Origin: a bacterium
GTDB taxonomy: Bacteria > UBA9089 > CG2-30-40-21 > SBAY01
Direction: 5' to 3'
Length of the DNA: 64,000 nt
Assembly (NCBI GenBank): GCA_040757115.1
Contig: JBFLYA010000001.1
Location: 21,130-85,129, forward strand
Numbering within the stretch: the stretch's first letter is position 1; every line of letters begins with the position of its first letter. This document shows, one piece after another, positions 1-15,000 of this stretch. The notes below the pieces were generated by a model. The model was given only the letters and a program-made list of their open reading frames with translations. It was not told where the DNA came from and made no database searches. The translations under genes and the position numbers were made by a program.

Positions 1-3000
1 CCAAAACCATTACCTGTAACCGTAACTATTGTCCCTACTGTAGCTACCGCAGGAGTAACTGAAGTAATAACAGGTTTAATTCTAAATGATTCCGTAGCAA
101 AGTTAAGTGGACAGGTAGCAGTAATTAAGGTATTACCACTCTGTTGCGTATTAACCGTAAAGGTAATGGTAAATGTTCCTGAGGCATTAGCAGAAACCGT
201 AGTAATAGACCTGGTAGTTCCAAAATCAATCCGCACGGTTGTAGCAGACCCAAAACCATCACCTTCTAATGTTACTATCGTCCCCACTGTGCCTTGTTTC
301 GGTGTAGATGTATAGATTTTTGCCATCACATAGAAGATATTCGATGCCTTCTTATCATCACCTTGTGGTATCGCGTGAGTATATGAATTCCAGGCAGTAA
401 ATGTGGTAGTGCCTGCCGGTTGCTGAATTCTGAAATCATACACACTACTAAATGTTCCCGCCTCACTGGCTGTTCCATAAGCAGGCAGGAGATGATCTAC
501 CTCCCAGTCTTCATCCTTATCTGTTCCAAAATCAACATAAATTCCTTGACTTGCCGCATAGCCTGTGCCAAATAATGTAATTTGTGTTCCTACAGTTCCC
601 TTAGTCGGTGATACCCAGACTAACTCAGGAATTATCTTGAACAGGTCATCTACTCCACCCAGGTCATTATCTTCTACACCAGAAACAGTATCAGTAGCAT
701 AAATAGTCTTTGTCCCATAGAATTGAGTATCAACTGTCCATGTCCCATTAAATTCACCCGTTGGATTTGCCGTTGTAGTTGTAATCGTCCGTGTCCAGCC
801 AAATCCAATCAGCACCTCGCCACCACCGGTATAACCATTACCATAAAGTGCAACTCTCGTTCCCACCGTCCCTTTAGTCGGTGTAATACTAACAATATGT
901 GGCACTATTCGTAAGGTATTTGTAGCTTGTTCACGACCTGTAGGTTCTTTCGGACCAATACCCGTCGCTGTCGTTGTTCCAAAGACCTGAACATCAATGG
1001 TAAATGTCTTTGTCCATGTGCCTGAAGAATCTGTGCTCGCCATAGCAATCGTTTGATTATTACCAAAGGCAATGCGAATGATAGCATTTTCTGAGTAACC
1101 TTTACCTTCGATCGTAATTGTTGTTCCTACAGTGGCGGATTTCGGTGTAAGTGTTGTAATCTTCGGCAGTATAAAGAAATAATTTTGTGCAAACTGTTTG
1201 GTACTGCTACCATAAACGACAATAGTCGTTGTCCCAAATGGTTGGGGAATATCTACTATGTTTTGTAAAAATGCTACAGTAAATGTTCCTTCTGATGAAA
1301 CTCGAACTGGTTCATAAGGAGGTTCGATACCCTCTACTCCATATTCAATATGAATCAATGTCCCATAATTAATCTCTAAATATTCACCATTTCCTAATTC
1401 ATCTCGATGACCATAACCTGTTCCACACACAGTAATAATTCTTCCTACGGTTCCGGTAGTTGGAGTAACTACAGTAATTTCCGGGATAATGACAAAGTAT
1501 CTGTATTGGTCAATACATTTTTGCCAATATTCACCCCATTTATCGACTTCCGAAGTTGTAACTCCGGTAGCAACAATTGTTTTTGTTCCAAAGTATTGCG
1601 TATTTACCGTAAATGTGGTGCTAAATGTCCCTGCATAATTAGTGGTTACCGTTGTTATTGTCAATGTTGTTCCTAAATCTATTTGAACCATTTCTGTCGC
1701 ACCATAACCATCTCCAGTAATGAGAATAACATCTCCAACTTGTGCCTTCCATTTATCTGTTACCACAAAATGTGGTATCTCTGAAGTCCTACTAACTAAG
1801 GTGATATGTGAGGTTATTCTGAATTCATCGTTATCACAATGATTATCCAGATCAACTAAATCAGCCGCAGTTATGGTATGACTACCTGCTGGTTGTTCAT
1901 TCACGGTAAAGGTAACACTAAATGTCCCGCAGACATTTGTTGAGACTTGAGTGATAGTAGTTGTCCAGCCAAAATTTATCCGAACTAAAGCCAAACTCGC
2001 ATAACCATCACCAGCAACTGTAACAATTGTCCCCACTGACTGTGTCTTTGGTGTTACCATCCAGATATGTGAAATTATCTTAAAGCAATCAATATCACTA
2101 TAATCTGGTGTATCCCATAAATCTTGTAATCCTGCTGGTCGGTCACGCTGAGCAATAATTGTCGTTGACCCATAAGGTTGGTCATTAACCGTAAAGGAAA
2201 TGCTAAATGTCCCATTAATATTTGCCAACCGTTGTATCATTATTGGCACAGTGCCAAATTTTATCGTAACGGTGCCATTTCGATGATAGCCATTACCATA
2301 AACCGTAATTGGTAATCCAACCGTGCCTACCGTAGCAGTTACATAAACGATATTATGTGTAATCCTAAATTCCTTATTGAATGAAGTGTTTGATGGTGCA
2401 CCAACAGCAGTTACAGTATGTGTGCCATAACATTGTTCATCAACCGTCCATTGTGTGCTGAAATAACCTGATGCCTGTGAAGTTATAGTCGTAATTGTTC
2501 GATTTGTGCCAAATTCTATGCGGATAAGTTCACTGCTACCATATCCAGTTCCACTTATCTGGACTATTGTTCCTACTGTTCCAGTTTCTGGGGTAATGAT
2601 AATTCCAGGTGTAATGACAAAATATTGATATGCACCAGTAATCTGACCCGTTGCTTTCACCGTTGTCGTTCCCACCGGTTGAGTATCAACCGTAAATGTA
2701 GTACTAAATGTCCCATTTGGTCCTGAGGTAACCGTAGTAATCGTCAGATGCGTGCCAAAATCAATCGTGATAAGTTCTGCTGCCTTATATCCAGTTCCTT
2801 GAACCGTGACGGGTGTTGACACGGGTCCAGAAGATGGCACAACTGATGTAACTTCGGCCATAATAAAGAAATAATTATATGCTAACTCTTTAGACTTATT
2901 TGTCCCTCTACTCCTAACAGTTGTTGTTCCTGCTGGTTGAGTATTAACTACAAATGAATGGAGAAATTGTCCGTTAGAATTAGATGATTGAACCTCTGTA

Positions 3001-6000
3001 GATTCTTCATCCGTTCCAAATTTAAGGACTATATCTTCTATGGCAGAATATCCATCTCCTCTTATTGTAACAACTGTCCCTACCGTCTGACGATATGGAG
3101 TAACCTCATATATTCGCGCAATAATCTTAAATTTACCATAATCTACAACACCACTGGTTAATCCTTTTGCACTTATCGTCTTAGTTCCATAAACCTGGGT
3201 ATCAACCGTAAATGTCATTGAGAAACTACCATAAGCATCTGTTGTTGTCATCGTAATAGTGCCAGTATTACCAAATCCAATACAAATCCCCTCGGTTGCA
3301 CCATAACCATTTCCAGTTACCGTCACGATGCTATATATCTTTTCACCAGTAGTTGCCACAATAAGAGCTTCTACTACCCCAGATGTAGGTGTAATAAGTG
3401 TAATCCTTGGTAAGATAGTAAATGTGGATGTAGCAATAACATTTTCCGCTGCTGATAATGTTGATGTTCCACTTGCTTTAATTAATGTCGGTCCCTGTTG
3501 TTGAGTATCCACAGTAAAACTGATACTGAATGCCCCCAATTTATCAGTTCTGGTAATAATTCTGGGTCTTGTTGTCCCAAAATCAATTTGTATCCCTTCA
3601 CTTATCCCAAAACCATTACCGGCTACTGTCACCTCACTACCAACAGTTCCTGATTGAGGACTAACTAAAATAATATTCGGTAGTATCTTCACGGTAAATG
3701 TTGCATCTTGTGCGCCGCTATTCACACCAATAACTCTAATTGTTGTTGTGCCATAAGATTGCGTATCAATTGTAAATGAGTATTCAAATTCACCTTTATA
3801 ATCACTATTATACCAGATAGTTCTGGTTGGATTATTCCCAAACTCTACTCGTATTGGTTCCACTCGACCGAAACCGCTACCTTTTACTGTCACGGCACTA
3901 CCTACACTTCCCGCATAAGGTGCCACTGAATCAATATGTGACAAGATAGTAATAAATGTCGAAGTCCCATCTTGTGAACTCATACCGATAGCAAAAATAG
4001 TTGTTGTCCCATAAATTTGGGCATTAATCGTAAATGTCGTGCTAAATGACCCATTATTTTCTGCCTGGGCAATAGTTGCTGTATTTGTAGTCCCAAATAA
4101 TATATGGACTTGCTCATTAGAATAATAGCCATTACCTCGAACAGTAATTATTGTGCCAACTATCCCCTGGGTTGGAGTAACAAAGATAATCTCTGACCTT
4201 ATCTTGTAAATATATCTTTCATAAGACTGCCCGGTGGATGACCCTACGGCTATAATACTTGTAGTTCCATAAGATTGAGTATTAACGGTAAATATGGCGG
4301 TAAAGCTACCCGAGGCAGTGCTGGTAACCGTAGTAATAGTCCGTTCCGTCCCAAAGATAATACTAATCATTTCAGTAGCACCAAACCCATTACCCGCAAC
4401 TGTAACCCAACTACCAACAGTTCCTTCCGTAGGAACTATAGAGACAATATTAGACAGGATAACAAAAGTAGAAGTTGCTGTAGCTGGAGATGTTACTCCT
4501 GGAGTAGAATCAACATCCGTCGCTATAATCGTCGTTGTCCCATAAGGTTGAGTATTAATTGTAAATGTAACGGTAAATGACCCACCGCTTTTCATATTCA
4601 TCTGGGTAATATTAATTGTTGTTCCAAAATGAATACTGGCACCATTTGCCGGATAATTAAATCCATTACCATAAACAGTAACTACTTTTCCAACCGTTCC
4701 AGAAGTTGGGGTAACATAAACTATCTTAGGTAAGATTTCGTAACCCAGAGAAACTTGTTTAGATACACTACTTTCATCTTTTGCCCAAACCTCTCTTAGT
4801 GGATAATGCATCTGTTCTGGAACTGTAAATATGGTTGAGAAACTTCCATGTGAATAAGAAGATGTTAGAGTTATGGTTGCTAAATCAACTCCAGTTACAC
4901 CAAATAATATCGCTATCGTCTTAGAGGCATTAAACCCATTTCCTGCGATTGTTACTTTACTTCCTACTATTCCGGATTGTGGTGTAAAGACAATGATATT
5001 GGGTTCTATCTTAAATTCATGCCTGGCAATAATTCCTTTAGAATCAATAGCAGTTATCGTTGTTGAGCCATAAGGCTGGGTATCGATGGTAAAGATAACT
5101 GTGAATAAGCCATTTCCATCAGTTGATATACAAGTAATACTCAATGTCGTTCCAAAATCTACTCTTACATAATCGGTCCCTGTAAAACCATCACCGCTCA
5201 TTGTCACTATAGTTCCTACTGTGCCCTGATTAGGACTAACATCAATTATCCTTGATAATATCCTGAAGAAGACGGTAGCAGTAGTTCCTGTATTCACACC
5301 TTTAGCTATAACTGTTGTTGTTCCTACAGGTTGCCCATTAACAGTAAATGTCGTACTGAATGAACCATAGTCCCCATCAATATTAACCAGTGGAACAATA
5401 GTTACTGTCGTCCCAAATGAAATCAGGATTTTCTCATTTGGAGCACCACCAAAACCATTACCCGCAATTGTCACCGTCGTACCTACAGTTCCATCACTCG
5501 GGTTAAATACCGTAATATTAGGTCTTATCTTAAACTTATCCTCTGCAGATATATTCTGTGCATCCTTAGCTTTAATCTTACAAGCATCACCACTTGCATA
5601 GTCTCCGTATGCATCAGCCCGCTGAGTATTGACCGTAAATGTAGTTGTCCAGCTACCATACGCTGTTGAGGTAACGGTTGTAATTGACGAATGCATACCA
5701 AATTGTATGACAATAGGACTTGTGGCATTAAATCCATTCCCACTCAAAGTAACTATCGTTCCGACTGACCCTGTTTGTGGGCTGACATAGATAATCTTTG
5801 GCAGTATCTTGTAGGTATTGCTCGCAGAGCCTAAACTACCGTAGCCAGTAATCGTTGTTGTGCCGTAAGGCTGGGTATTAATGGTAAATGAAACGCTAAA
5901 TGTGCCATTGACATTAGCAGATACAGTCTGAATCGTCGGTGTCGTGCCAAAGCCAATCCACACCAACCCTTCTTTCGGATACCCATTGGCAGTAATCGTT

Positions 6001-9000
6001 ACCACACTCCCAACCGTGCCTTCACTCAACTCTACCTTCCAAATAGCAGGTAGTATGGTGAATGTCCCATAATCTGTCTCTTGTGATGATCCTGAATATC
6101 TTGCTTCTACTGTTGTTGTTCCACCTGGCTGAGCATCTACCGTAAATCTTACCGAGAATGTCCCATCTGTGCTTAGCTCTTTTTCAGCTATCCAACCTGG
6201 TCGTATTCCAAAGATTATCTTTATGAAATCACCTGGATTGTTATATGGATATCCATTCCCTTCTACGGTAACAAAACTACCTACTGTCCCGGCTGGCGGA
6301 CTAATCAATGTTATCTCTTGCGTCACCGTAAATGTAGCCTTTGCACTTGCTCCGGAGGTAGTTCCTGTCCCAACTATCCATTTCTCTCCATATTTCTGCG
6401 TATCTACGGTAAACACTGCCTGTAATACACCCAGTCTATTCACCTGACTAACTAATATCGTTGGTGTCTTACCAAATCCTATCACTACTTGCTCTGATGC
6501 CCCATATCCATTACCACACACCGTTACCATACTCCCTACGGTCCCGTATAGCGGTGAAACGGAAACAATATTGGGTATAATCCCAAACTCAGTCGAGGTC
6601 ACTCTCTGTTCCAAATCTAAAACACTTATTCCTATTATAGTCGTTGTCCCATAAGGTTGAACATCTACCGTAAAGGTAGTGGTAAATGACCCCGTTACTT
6701 CTACTATCAAAGTCTTCCTTGTTGGTGTCTCGCCAAAGGCTATCCGTATATTCTCGCTCCTCCCATACCCTGTTCCTTGAACTGTCACTACACTACCTAC
6801 CCTCCCTCTGGTCGGTGTTACTTTAAATATCTCTGGTATTATCTTAAAGAACTTATACGCACTCTGCTCTGCCTCCTGACTCAACCCAAATACCCTTATC
6901 GTCGTAGAACCATAAGGTTGTGTATTTACTACAAAATAAGTAGTAGTAATCGTAAATGTCCCATCTGCACTACTGTTACCACCTCCAGAACAACTTTGCA
7001 AACTACCAAAATCATAATATATAGGTATTCCCTGACCATAACCATTAACATCTACCCTCACTGGTGTCCCGACTGTCCCTATGGATGGTGTAACTAATAT
7101 TATCTCCGGCATTACCTTGAAATACCTTATATCCTCTTGCTCTATACTCATCCCTCTGGCGATAACTGTCTTTGTCCCGTAAATCTGTGTATCTATAGTA
7201 AATGTCGTCCCAAATGTCCCTACTCCATTTGTAGATATAGTTGTAATGGTATTCTTATTCCCAAAACTTATCCGAATCAATTCACTCGCTCCATACCCAT
7301 CTCCGGTAATCGTCACAAAACTACCTACTGTCCCTTTTGTCGGCGTGCTTGCTGTTATATTTACCTCTATCCTGAATGACCGGCTATATTGATGGTTATC
7401 TCTGTCATATAGCCCATATCCGGTAACTGTCCTTGTCCCATAAAATTGAGTATCTACGGTAAAGGTAATATTGAATGTCCCTCGTTCACTACTCCTACCC
7501 GTAGTTATCGTCTCTGTCGTCCCAAATTTTATCTGTATCTCCTCTGTTACAGCATATCCTGTCCCAATTACCGTGACTATCTTCCCTACTGACCCGGCAG
7601 TTGGACTAATCAATATCTCTGATGTAATCACAAATATTTCATCATCTGTGGGAGATGGAGTGAAATCAACTCCTTTTACTATCACACTTGTTGTCCCATA
7701 GGCTTGTGAATTTACAGTAAAGTAAACGGTAAATGTCCCATCTGTTGATGCCTCTAAATAATCATTTATTGGTTTACCTTCATATTCATAATCTGGATCT
7801 AATCCAAACTGTATCCAGATATCATCATTTGCCCTATATCCATCTCCTGATACGGTTACCCGTGTTCCTACTGTCCCTGTATCTGGTGTAATATCAAAGA
7901 TATGTGGTAATATGTTGAACTCATCTGTATCCACTGCCCCTGAATTAATTCCATATGCCCGAATAGTATGTGTCCCATATCTCTGACTATTTACTGTAAA
8001 TACAGCCGTAAATGAACCCATCGCATCTGAAGTAGCCGTAGTAATAGTTGATGTCGTCCCAAAGTCTATCTGAATTAATTCTGTGGCATTATACCCATTA
8101 CCTCTAACGGTTACTACAGTCCCTACTGTCCCTTCCTTTGGTGTAACCTCGGTTATCCCTGTCTTAATACTAAATGTCCCGGTATCTTGTGTAGTTGAAT
8201 TAATCCCATAAGCACGGATGGTGGTTATCCCTACTGGTTGGGTATTAACGGTAAATACCACACTAAATGTCCCGTTAATATTAGCACTAATGGTATTAAT
8301 CGTCAAGGTCGTGCCAAAATCTATTTGCACTAATTCTGACTGCCCAAACCCATCACCGCTTACGGTTACCTGTGAATTTACTACCCCTTCTCTCGGATAT
8401 ATGCTGGTAATATGTCCGATTATCTTAAATTGTTTATATGCTTCTTCTAATTCATTACCTTTGCTGGGTAGTTGATATTTACCATAGGCTCGCACACTCG
8501 TAGAACCATAAGGTTGTGTATTAACTACAAATGAATGGGTAAATGTTCCACCAGGTCCTTGTATGTGCATCAAACTTACTATCTGGCTACTACTACCAAA
8601 ATCTATCCAGACATACTGCTCACCACCTCCACTATATCCATCTCCTGATACCGATACTAATGTCCCTACACTGCCAATTGTCGGTGTAATCAATATCCGA
8701 GGAATAACTTTGAATTTAGTCTCTACCTGCCGCCCAGAACTCATCCCACTTATTATCACTGACTTCGTCCCATAATCCTGTATATCTACGGTAAATTTAG
8801 TTGAAAATGAACCATAGACATCGGTAGTAGTTATCGTCAGTGTCTTTGTCGTCCCAAATTCTATATGTATCGCCTCGGTCTGCCCAAATCCATTCCCGGC
8901 TATCGTTATTTCAGTTGTTACTACCCCTATAGTTGGTGTAAAGGTGATTAATTGTGAAAGTATATTAAATGTCCCTACTGATTCTTGTCCTGTATTTAAT

Positions 9001-12000
9001 CCAGCTGCCTTAACTGTCGTTATCCCATACCTCTGGGTATCTATCGTAAATGTGGTTGAAAAACTACCTCGTTCAGATGTCCTTGTCGTAATAATCGTCT
9101 TTGTCGTCCCAAAGTCTATCCTTATTTCCTCGGTTGCTCCATATCCTGTCCCTAATACCGTAACTATCGTCCCTATTACACCCTCTGTTGGTGAAATCCA
9201 CACGATGACCGATTTAATGGTAAATGTCGCATATAACTGCTCGGCTACATTCACATCGATTATTGTCATCGTTGTTGTCCCATAAACTTGCGTATCTACC
9301 GTAAATGTAGTTGAGAATGACCCATACGCCGTGCTACTTATCGTTGTTATCGTTGCCTCTAATCCAAAACTTATTCGTATCAGACTGCTCGCACTATACC
9401 CATTACCGGCTACACTTACTATCGTCCCTACTGTCCCCAAACTCGGTGTCCACTGGATAATGGCTGGCTTAATATCAAATGTCTCCGTTTGCTTACCAGC
9501 ATCTCCAGATGTTACACCTCTTATGACTATAGTGGTTGTTCCATAAGGTTGGGTATTGACGGTAAATGTAGTTGCAAATGACCCACTCTCATTTGCCCTT
9601 GTCGTGGTAATCGTATTAATCGTCCCAAATGATACCCTGATTACCTCTGAAGCTGAATAACCATTACCAGTTACCGTTACTATAGTCCCTACTATCCCTT
9701 GTTTTGGTGTAGTTATTATCTGCGTGGTAATCGTAAATGTATTTGCCGCCTCTGCCCGGGTTGTGCTTCCTATAGCTACTATCGTCGTAATTCCTATCGG
9801 CTGAGTATTTATAGTAAATGTTGTTGAGAAACTACCCTGTGCATAACTTGAAGTTGTAGTTATCGTCCTTGTCGTCCCAAAATGGATATTGACTAATTCA
9901 CTTGCCCCATATCCATTACCTGCTATGGTAACTATTGTCCCTACTGTCCCTGTCTTCGGTGTAACTAAGAATATAACTGGATTTATCTTTATTGATTGAA
10001 AAGCTGATATAGTTATTCCTAATGTCCTATATGCCTTTATCGTAGTCGAACCATACGGTTGAGTATTGATAGTAAAGGTAGTGCTAAAACTACCTTCTGC
10101 AGATGCTCCAGGACAAACGATTATACTCGTTATCCCAAAATCTACTATCACATCTTCATTCCCAAAATATCCATTTCCTGCTATCGTTATTATCGTCCCT
10201 ACTGTCCCCTCTGTTGGCGATACATACCAGATATGCGGCATTATCTTAAAGATATTATTCTTCTGTGCACTTGCACCTGCCTCAGTCTGTGACTGGGCTA
10301 TAATGGTCGTCGTCCCATAAGGTTGAGTATCTACGGTGAATGTAGTAGTGAATGAACCATACATAGTGCTGGTGACTGACTGAATTGCCCCTGCCCGTGT
10401 CCCAAATTTAATATCTATCCCACTACTGGCTGGATAACCATTACCTCGAACCGTCACTAAACTACCGATACTGCCAGAAGTAGGCGTTATCTCGATTATC
10501 TCGGAGAGGATAAATACCGTCAAATTCTCTGCTGAGCCTCTTGAAGTTATCCCTTCGGCAATAATCGTCGTTGAACCATACGGCTGTGTATCGATGGTAA
10601 AGGTAGTTGTGAAGCTTCCTTCCAGTGTCGCAAAAGTCGTAGTAATTGTCTGTGTTCTCCCAAATCCAATTCGCACTTCCTCATTGCTCAAATACCCACT
10701 ACCCTGTAATGTTACTATTGTCCCGACTGTCCCTCTATCCGGCGTTACATACACTAATTTCGGAACTATCTTGTATTCCCACTTCAAGACTGGATAGTTT
10801 GAACTCATCCCTCTAGCAATAATGGTCGTCGTGCCCAAACTCTGTGTATTGACTGTAAATCTCGTGCTGAAACTACCTATACCATCACTGCTCGTCATCG
10901 TTATCGTCCCACATGTCCCAAAAACAATATGCACTAATTCACTGGCACTATATCCATTACCTGCAACAGTAACGATACTCCCTACTGTCCCTTCTTTAGG
11001 TGATATAACGATTATCTCTGCCAGGATACTCAATGTCCCACCCGCCTGAATACTATCTCCATAAGCCGTGATACTGGTGGTGCCATAAGGTTGCGTATCT
11101 ATTGTCCAGGTAGTCGTCCAACTCCCTTCTGCGTAGGTAGAGGTTAGTTGGATAGTCCGTGTCGTGCCAAAGGCCAGCCGCACCTGCTCTGAGGCATTAA
11201 ATCCATTACCACGAATAGTGATTACCTTCCCTACTGTCCCTTCGGTTGGGCTAATCATAATGATATTTGCCAGAATCGTCAATGTCCCAAATGAACTTAT
11301 TCCCTCTGTCCCATAAACCGTAATGGTGGTCATCCCATAAGGTTGGGTGTTAATCGTAAAGGTTGTGGTAAAGCTTCCCTGAACATCGCTCGATGTCATT
11401 TGAATCGTTCTGGTCGTCCCAAAGTTGAGCCGCAATCGCTCCTGACTATGATACCCCGTGCCTCTGATGGTAATCACCTCACCTACTGTCCCGGTTGCTG
11501 GAACAACTAAGATAATGACTGGTTTGATGGTAAATGTGCCACTGGCATTCACATTATCGCTATCTGTTGCCTTCACTGTGGTTATGCCATAAGGCTGCGT
11601 ATCTACGGTAAATGTAGTGGTGAAACTCCCTTCGCCATAACTTGAGGTAATCTGAATTGTTCCTATTGTCCCAAAATCTATCCGAATCGTCTTTGATGCA
11701 CCAAATCCATTCCCTCGCACAGTTACTATCGTCCCCAGTGTCCCTTCGCCTGGTGTTATCAGAATGATATTGGGTAGAATGGTGTATGTCCCGATGGCTG
11801 ATTCATCTCCCCTTGCCTTGATAGTGGTGATACCGTAAGGTTGCGTATCGATGGTAAAGGTAGTCGTAAATGACCCTTCTGCATAAGTTGAGCTAGTTTG
11901 AATGGTTAGCGTTGTGCCAAAGTCTATCTTCACTATCTTCCCTGCTCCATAACCATTTCCTCGCACCGTCACCAGACTACCTACTGTCCCTTGTTTTGGC

Positions 12001-15000
12001 GTAATCAAGATAATATTGGGCAGGATACTTACTGTCCCTTCTGCAAATACCTCACTGCCTTCATGCCAGGCCTTAATCGTAGTTATGCCATAGGGCTGGG
12101 TATCGATAGTAAAGCTGGTGGTAAAGCTTCCTTGTGGATAACTTAAAGTCGTCTGAATTGTGCCAACTATACCAAAGTTAATGCGGATGAGTTTGGTCGC
12201 TCCATACCCATTCCCACTGACTACTATGATTGTCCCTACTGTCGCCTGTTTGGGTGAGATGTAGATAATATTTGGCTGGATAAAGACCGTTAGATTGGCA
12301 GAACTGTAGCCTGAATTTACACCTACTGCCTTAATTGTAGTTGTCCCATAAGGTTGTGTATCAATCGTCCAGGTGGTTGTCCAGCTACCTTCTTGAGCCG
12401 CTGAAACTACGGTAATTGTTTGGGTCGTGCCAAAATCTATCTGCACTAACTCCCCTGCTTTATACCCACCGCCTCGTAAGGTCACTACTGTGCCTACTGT
12501 GCCTTTGTCTGGTGTTACACTGACTAATTGCGGTCGTATCTGGTATGTGGCTGAAGCAAATTGTTGACCTGTTTGAATACCTACGGCGGTAATGGTCGTT
12601 ATGCCTAAAGATTGCGTATCAACGGTAAACACTGTCGTCCACGAACCATAAGCCTCACTCGTGGTTATACTTATCGTCCGGGTATTCCCAAAATGAATAT
12701 GTATTACCTCTGTCCTGCCATATCCATTACCACGCACCAGCACTTCACTCCCAACTGTCCCTTCTGGTGGCTGAATAAGAATGATATTTGGTGTAATGAC
12801 AACGCTCTGAGTTGCCCGCACATCCTCTGTCAGACTCACATCTACAGCCGTAATTGTCGTTGTGCCATAAGGCTGAGTAGTGATAGTAAATGAGGTAGTC
12901 CATGAGCCAAAGGCAGTCGTAGAAACGGTAACTAATGTTGGTGTCGTGCCAAAATCTATCCGCACCGAAGTGGCACTACCATACCCATTCCCACTCACCG
13001 TAACTATTGTTCCTACTGTTCCTGTTTGTGGGCTGACATAGATAATGTTGGGCAATATCTTGTAGGTATTGGTAGCAAAGCCAAGTGCGCCGTAGCCAGT
13101 AATCGTGGTTGTGCCGTAAGGCTGAGTATTGATGGTAAATGAAACACTAAATGTGCCGTTAACATTTGTTGATGTCGTCTGAATCGTCGGTGTCGTGCCA
13201 AAGCCAATCCGCACCAACCCTTCTTTCGGATACCCATCTGCCTTAATCGTTACCACACTCCCCACCGTGCCTTCAGTCAACTCTACCTTCCAGATAGCCG
13301 GCAGAATGTTGAAGCAACCAGTATCTGATTCGAGAGAAGAACTAACATTTTGTGCCTTCACCGTCCTTATCCCACCAGGTTGAGTATCTACGGTAAATGT
13401 AGTTGAAAATGTCCCATTTGTTGTAGTAACAATATCTTTCCGAACTTCTGATACTCCAAAGTATATCCTTATATCCAAAGCCACTGATGCATATCCATTA
13501 CCTTCTACAGTGACTATTGTTCCTACTGTTCCTTGAGGTGGTGAAATTACTGTAATCTTTGCGGTAATCTTAAATGTATTGGTAGCAGCGGATTCACCAC
13601 AGATAGCACCTGTGCCTACGATAAGCTTACCATCATAACTCTGGGTATCTACCGTAAATACAGCAACAAGCAATCCTACCGCATCTGTAGTAGCAATCGT
13701 AATAGTTCTTGTTTTACCAAAACCTATTAGAACCTGTTCTGATACAGAATAACCGTTACCTGTTATTGTAATTTGAGTTCCTACTGACCCACTTGTTGGA
13801 GATACACTTATAATATTAGGTTTGATTGAGAAGAAGAAAGTAGTGCTTGTTGCCCTTTGCTCAGGACGAGATATACTTATACCTATAATCGTTGTTGTGC
13901 CATAAGGTTGGGTATCTACTGTAAATGTAGTTGTGAACGAACCACTTACTTCTGAAGTAAGAATAGTAATCGTTGAATTGATACCAAATGCAATTCTTAA
14001 TGCCTCACTCTTACCAAATCCATTACCATAGACTGTAACTTGACTCCCTACTGTTCCCAAAGTAGGATAAACATTGGTAATTTTAGGCAGAATCTTAAAC
14101 CAACTAAATGCTGAATGTTGTGTTTGTTGCCCCTTTGCCTCTACAGTAGTAGAATCATACGGTTGAACATCGACATTAAACCTAGTAGTAAATGTTCCTA
14201 TTAAAGAACTCCTATCTAAGCTCTGATTAATATTAACTCCTGTGTAACCAAAGTCAATCTGTATCAATTCTGTAGCACCAAAACCATTCCCTTCCACTGT
14301 AACATTAGTCCCTACAGTGCCCAAAGATGGTGTAACCAATATAATGTTAGGTATTATCTTATAGGATTTAGTTACCTGCTGGGATGTATTTTGACCTGTC
14401 ATAGTAACTGTCTTTGTGCCATAGATTTGGGTATTAACGGTAAAGGTAGTAGCATAAGTTCCATCTACAGTAGTAGAAACAGTAGTAATACTTTCTGTAT
14501 TACCAAAATCTATTCTGACTAATTCACTGGCGCCATATCCTGTTCCTTGGATAGTAACAAAACTCCCTACTGTGCCCTCTGTAGGTGTAAATATAGGTAT
14601 ATCTACCTCTATTCTGAACCACTCATCTGCCTTATGTTTTTGCATATCATTCAATCCATAACCAGTGATTGTCTTTGTCCCATAGTATTGTGTATCTATA
14701 GTAAAGATAGTGGTAAAGGTTCCATCTTGATTGGTAGAAGTCATAGTAATAGTTGTGGTTTTACCAAAGTCAATTCGGATTTGTTCATTAGCCGCATACC
14801 CTGTCCCTTGAACAGTTACTATGCTTCCCACCGAACCATTATTTGGTGTAATTACTATCTTAGAGGTAATCACAAAAACAGTTTCATCTGCTATCATTGG
14901 AAGACTTTCTCCCTCAACTTTAACAGATGTAGAACCATAAGGTTGAGAATTAACCGTAAAGTAGATAGTAAATGTCCCATTTGGAGATGCGTTTGAATAT

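Larger units (their letters stand above)
78..5802 (-). repeat. Superrepeat 1 of 5: 21 TIG domains (most C-terminal)
   Basis: Opens with a diverged marker unit (TLEGDGFGSATTVRIDFG, then NFATESFRIKPVI, about 78-335). The fifth unit upward is preceded by LDNHCDNDEFRITSHI (about 1,810-1,850), the counterpart of the DRDNHQYSRSFRIEVNI linker. The tenth has RGDGYSAIEDIVLKFG and SFVVNTQPAGTTTVRSRG (about 2,950-3,115), matching SFVVNTQPYGSTSVRAYG at the same place in superrepeat 2. Two units near its C-terminal end (1,165-1,812) and one at 3,122-3,408 carry insertions or a lost core motif. Confidence 0.75.

Noticed and set aside
1300-1440. A stray DELGN module inside the TIG array
   Set aside because: HRDELGNGEY resembles the N-ward motif, but the surrounding strands are TIG. 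The rest of the DELGN module is missing, so chance similarity is more likely.
5525-5743. Minus-strand ORFs of 60-84 aa (also near 22,046, 24,617 and 35,402)
   Set aside because: All those checked are in the frame offset by two from the giant frame and overlap it. They are leucine/glutamine-rich shadows without their own signals.
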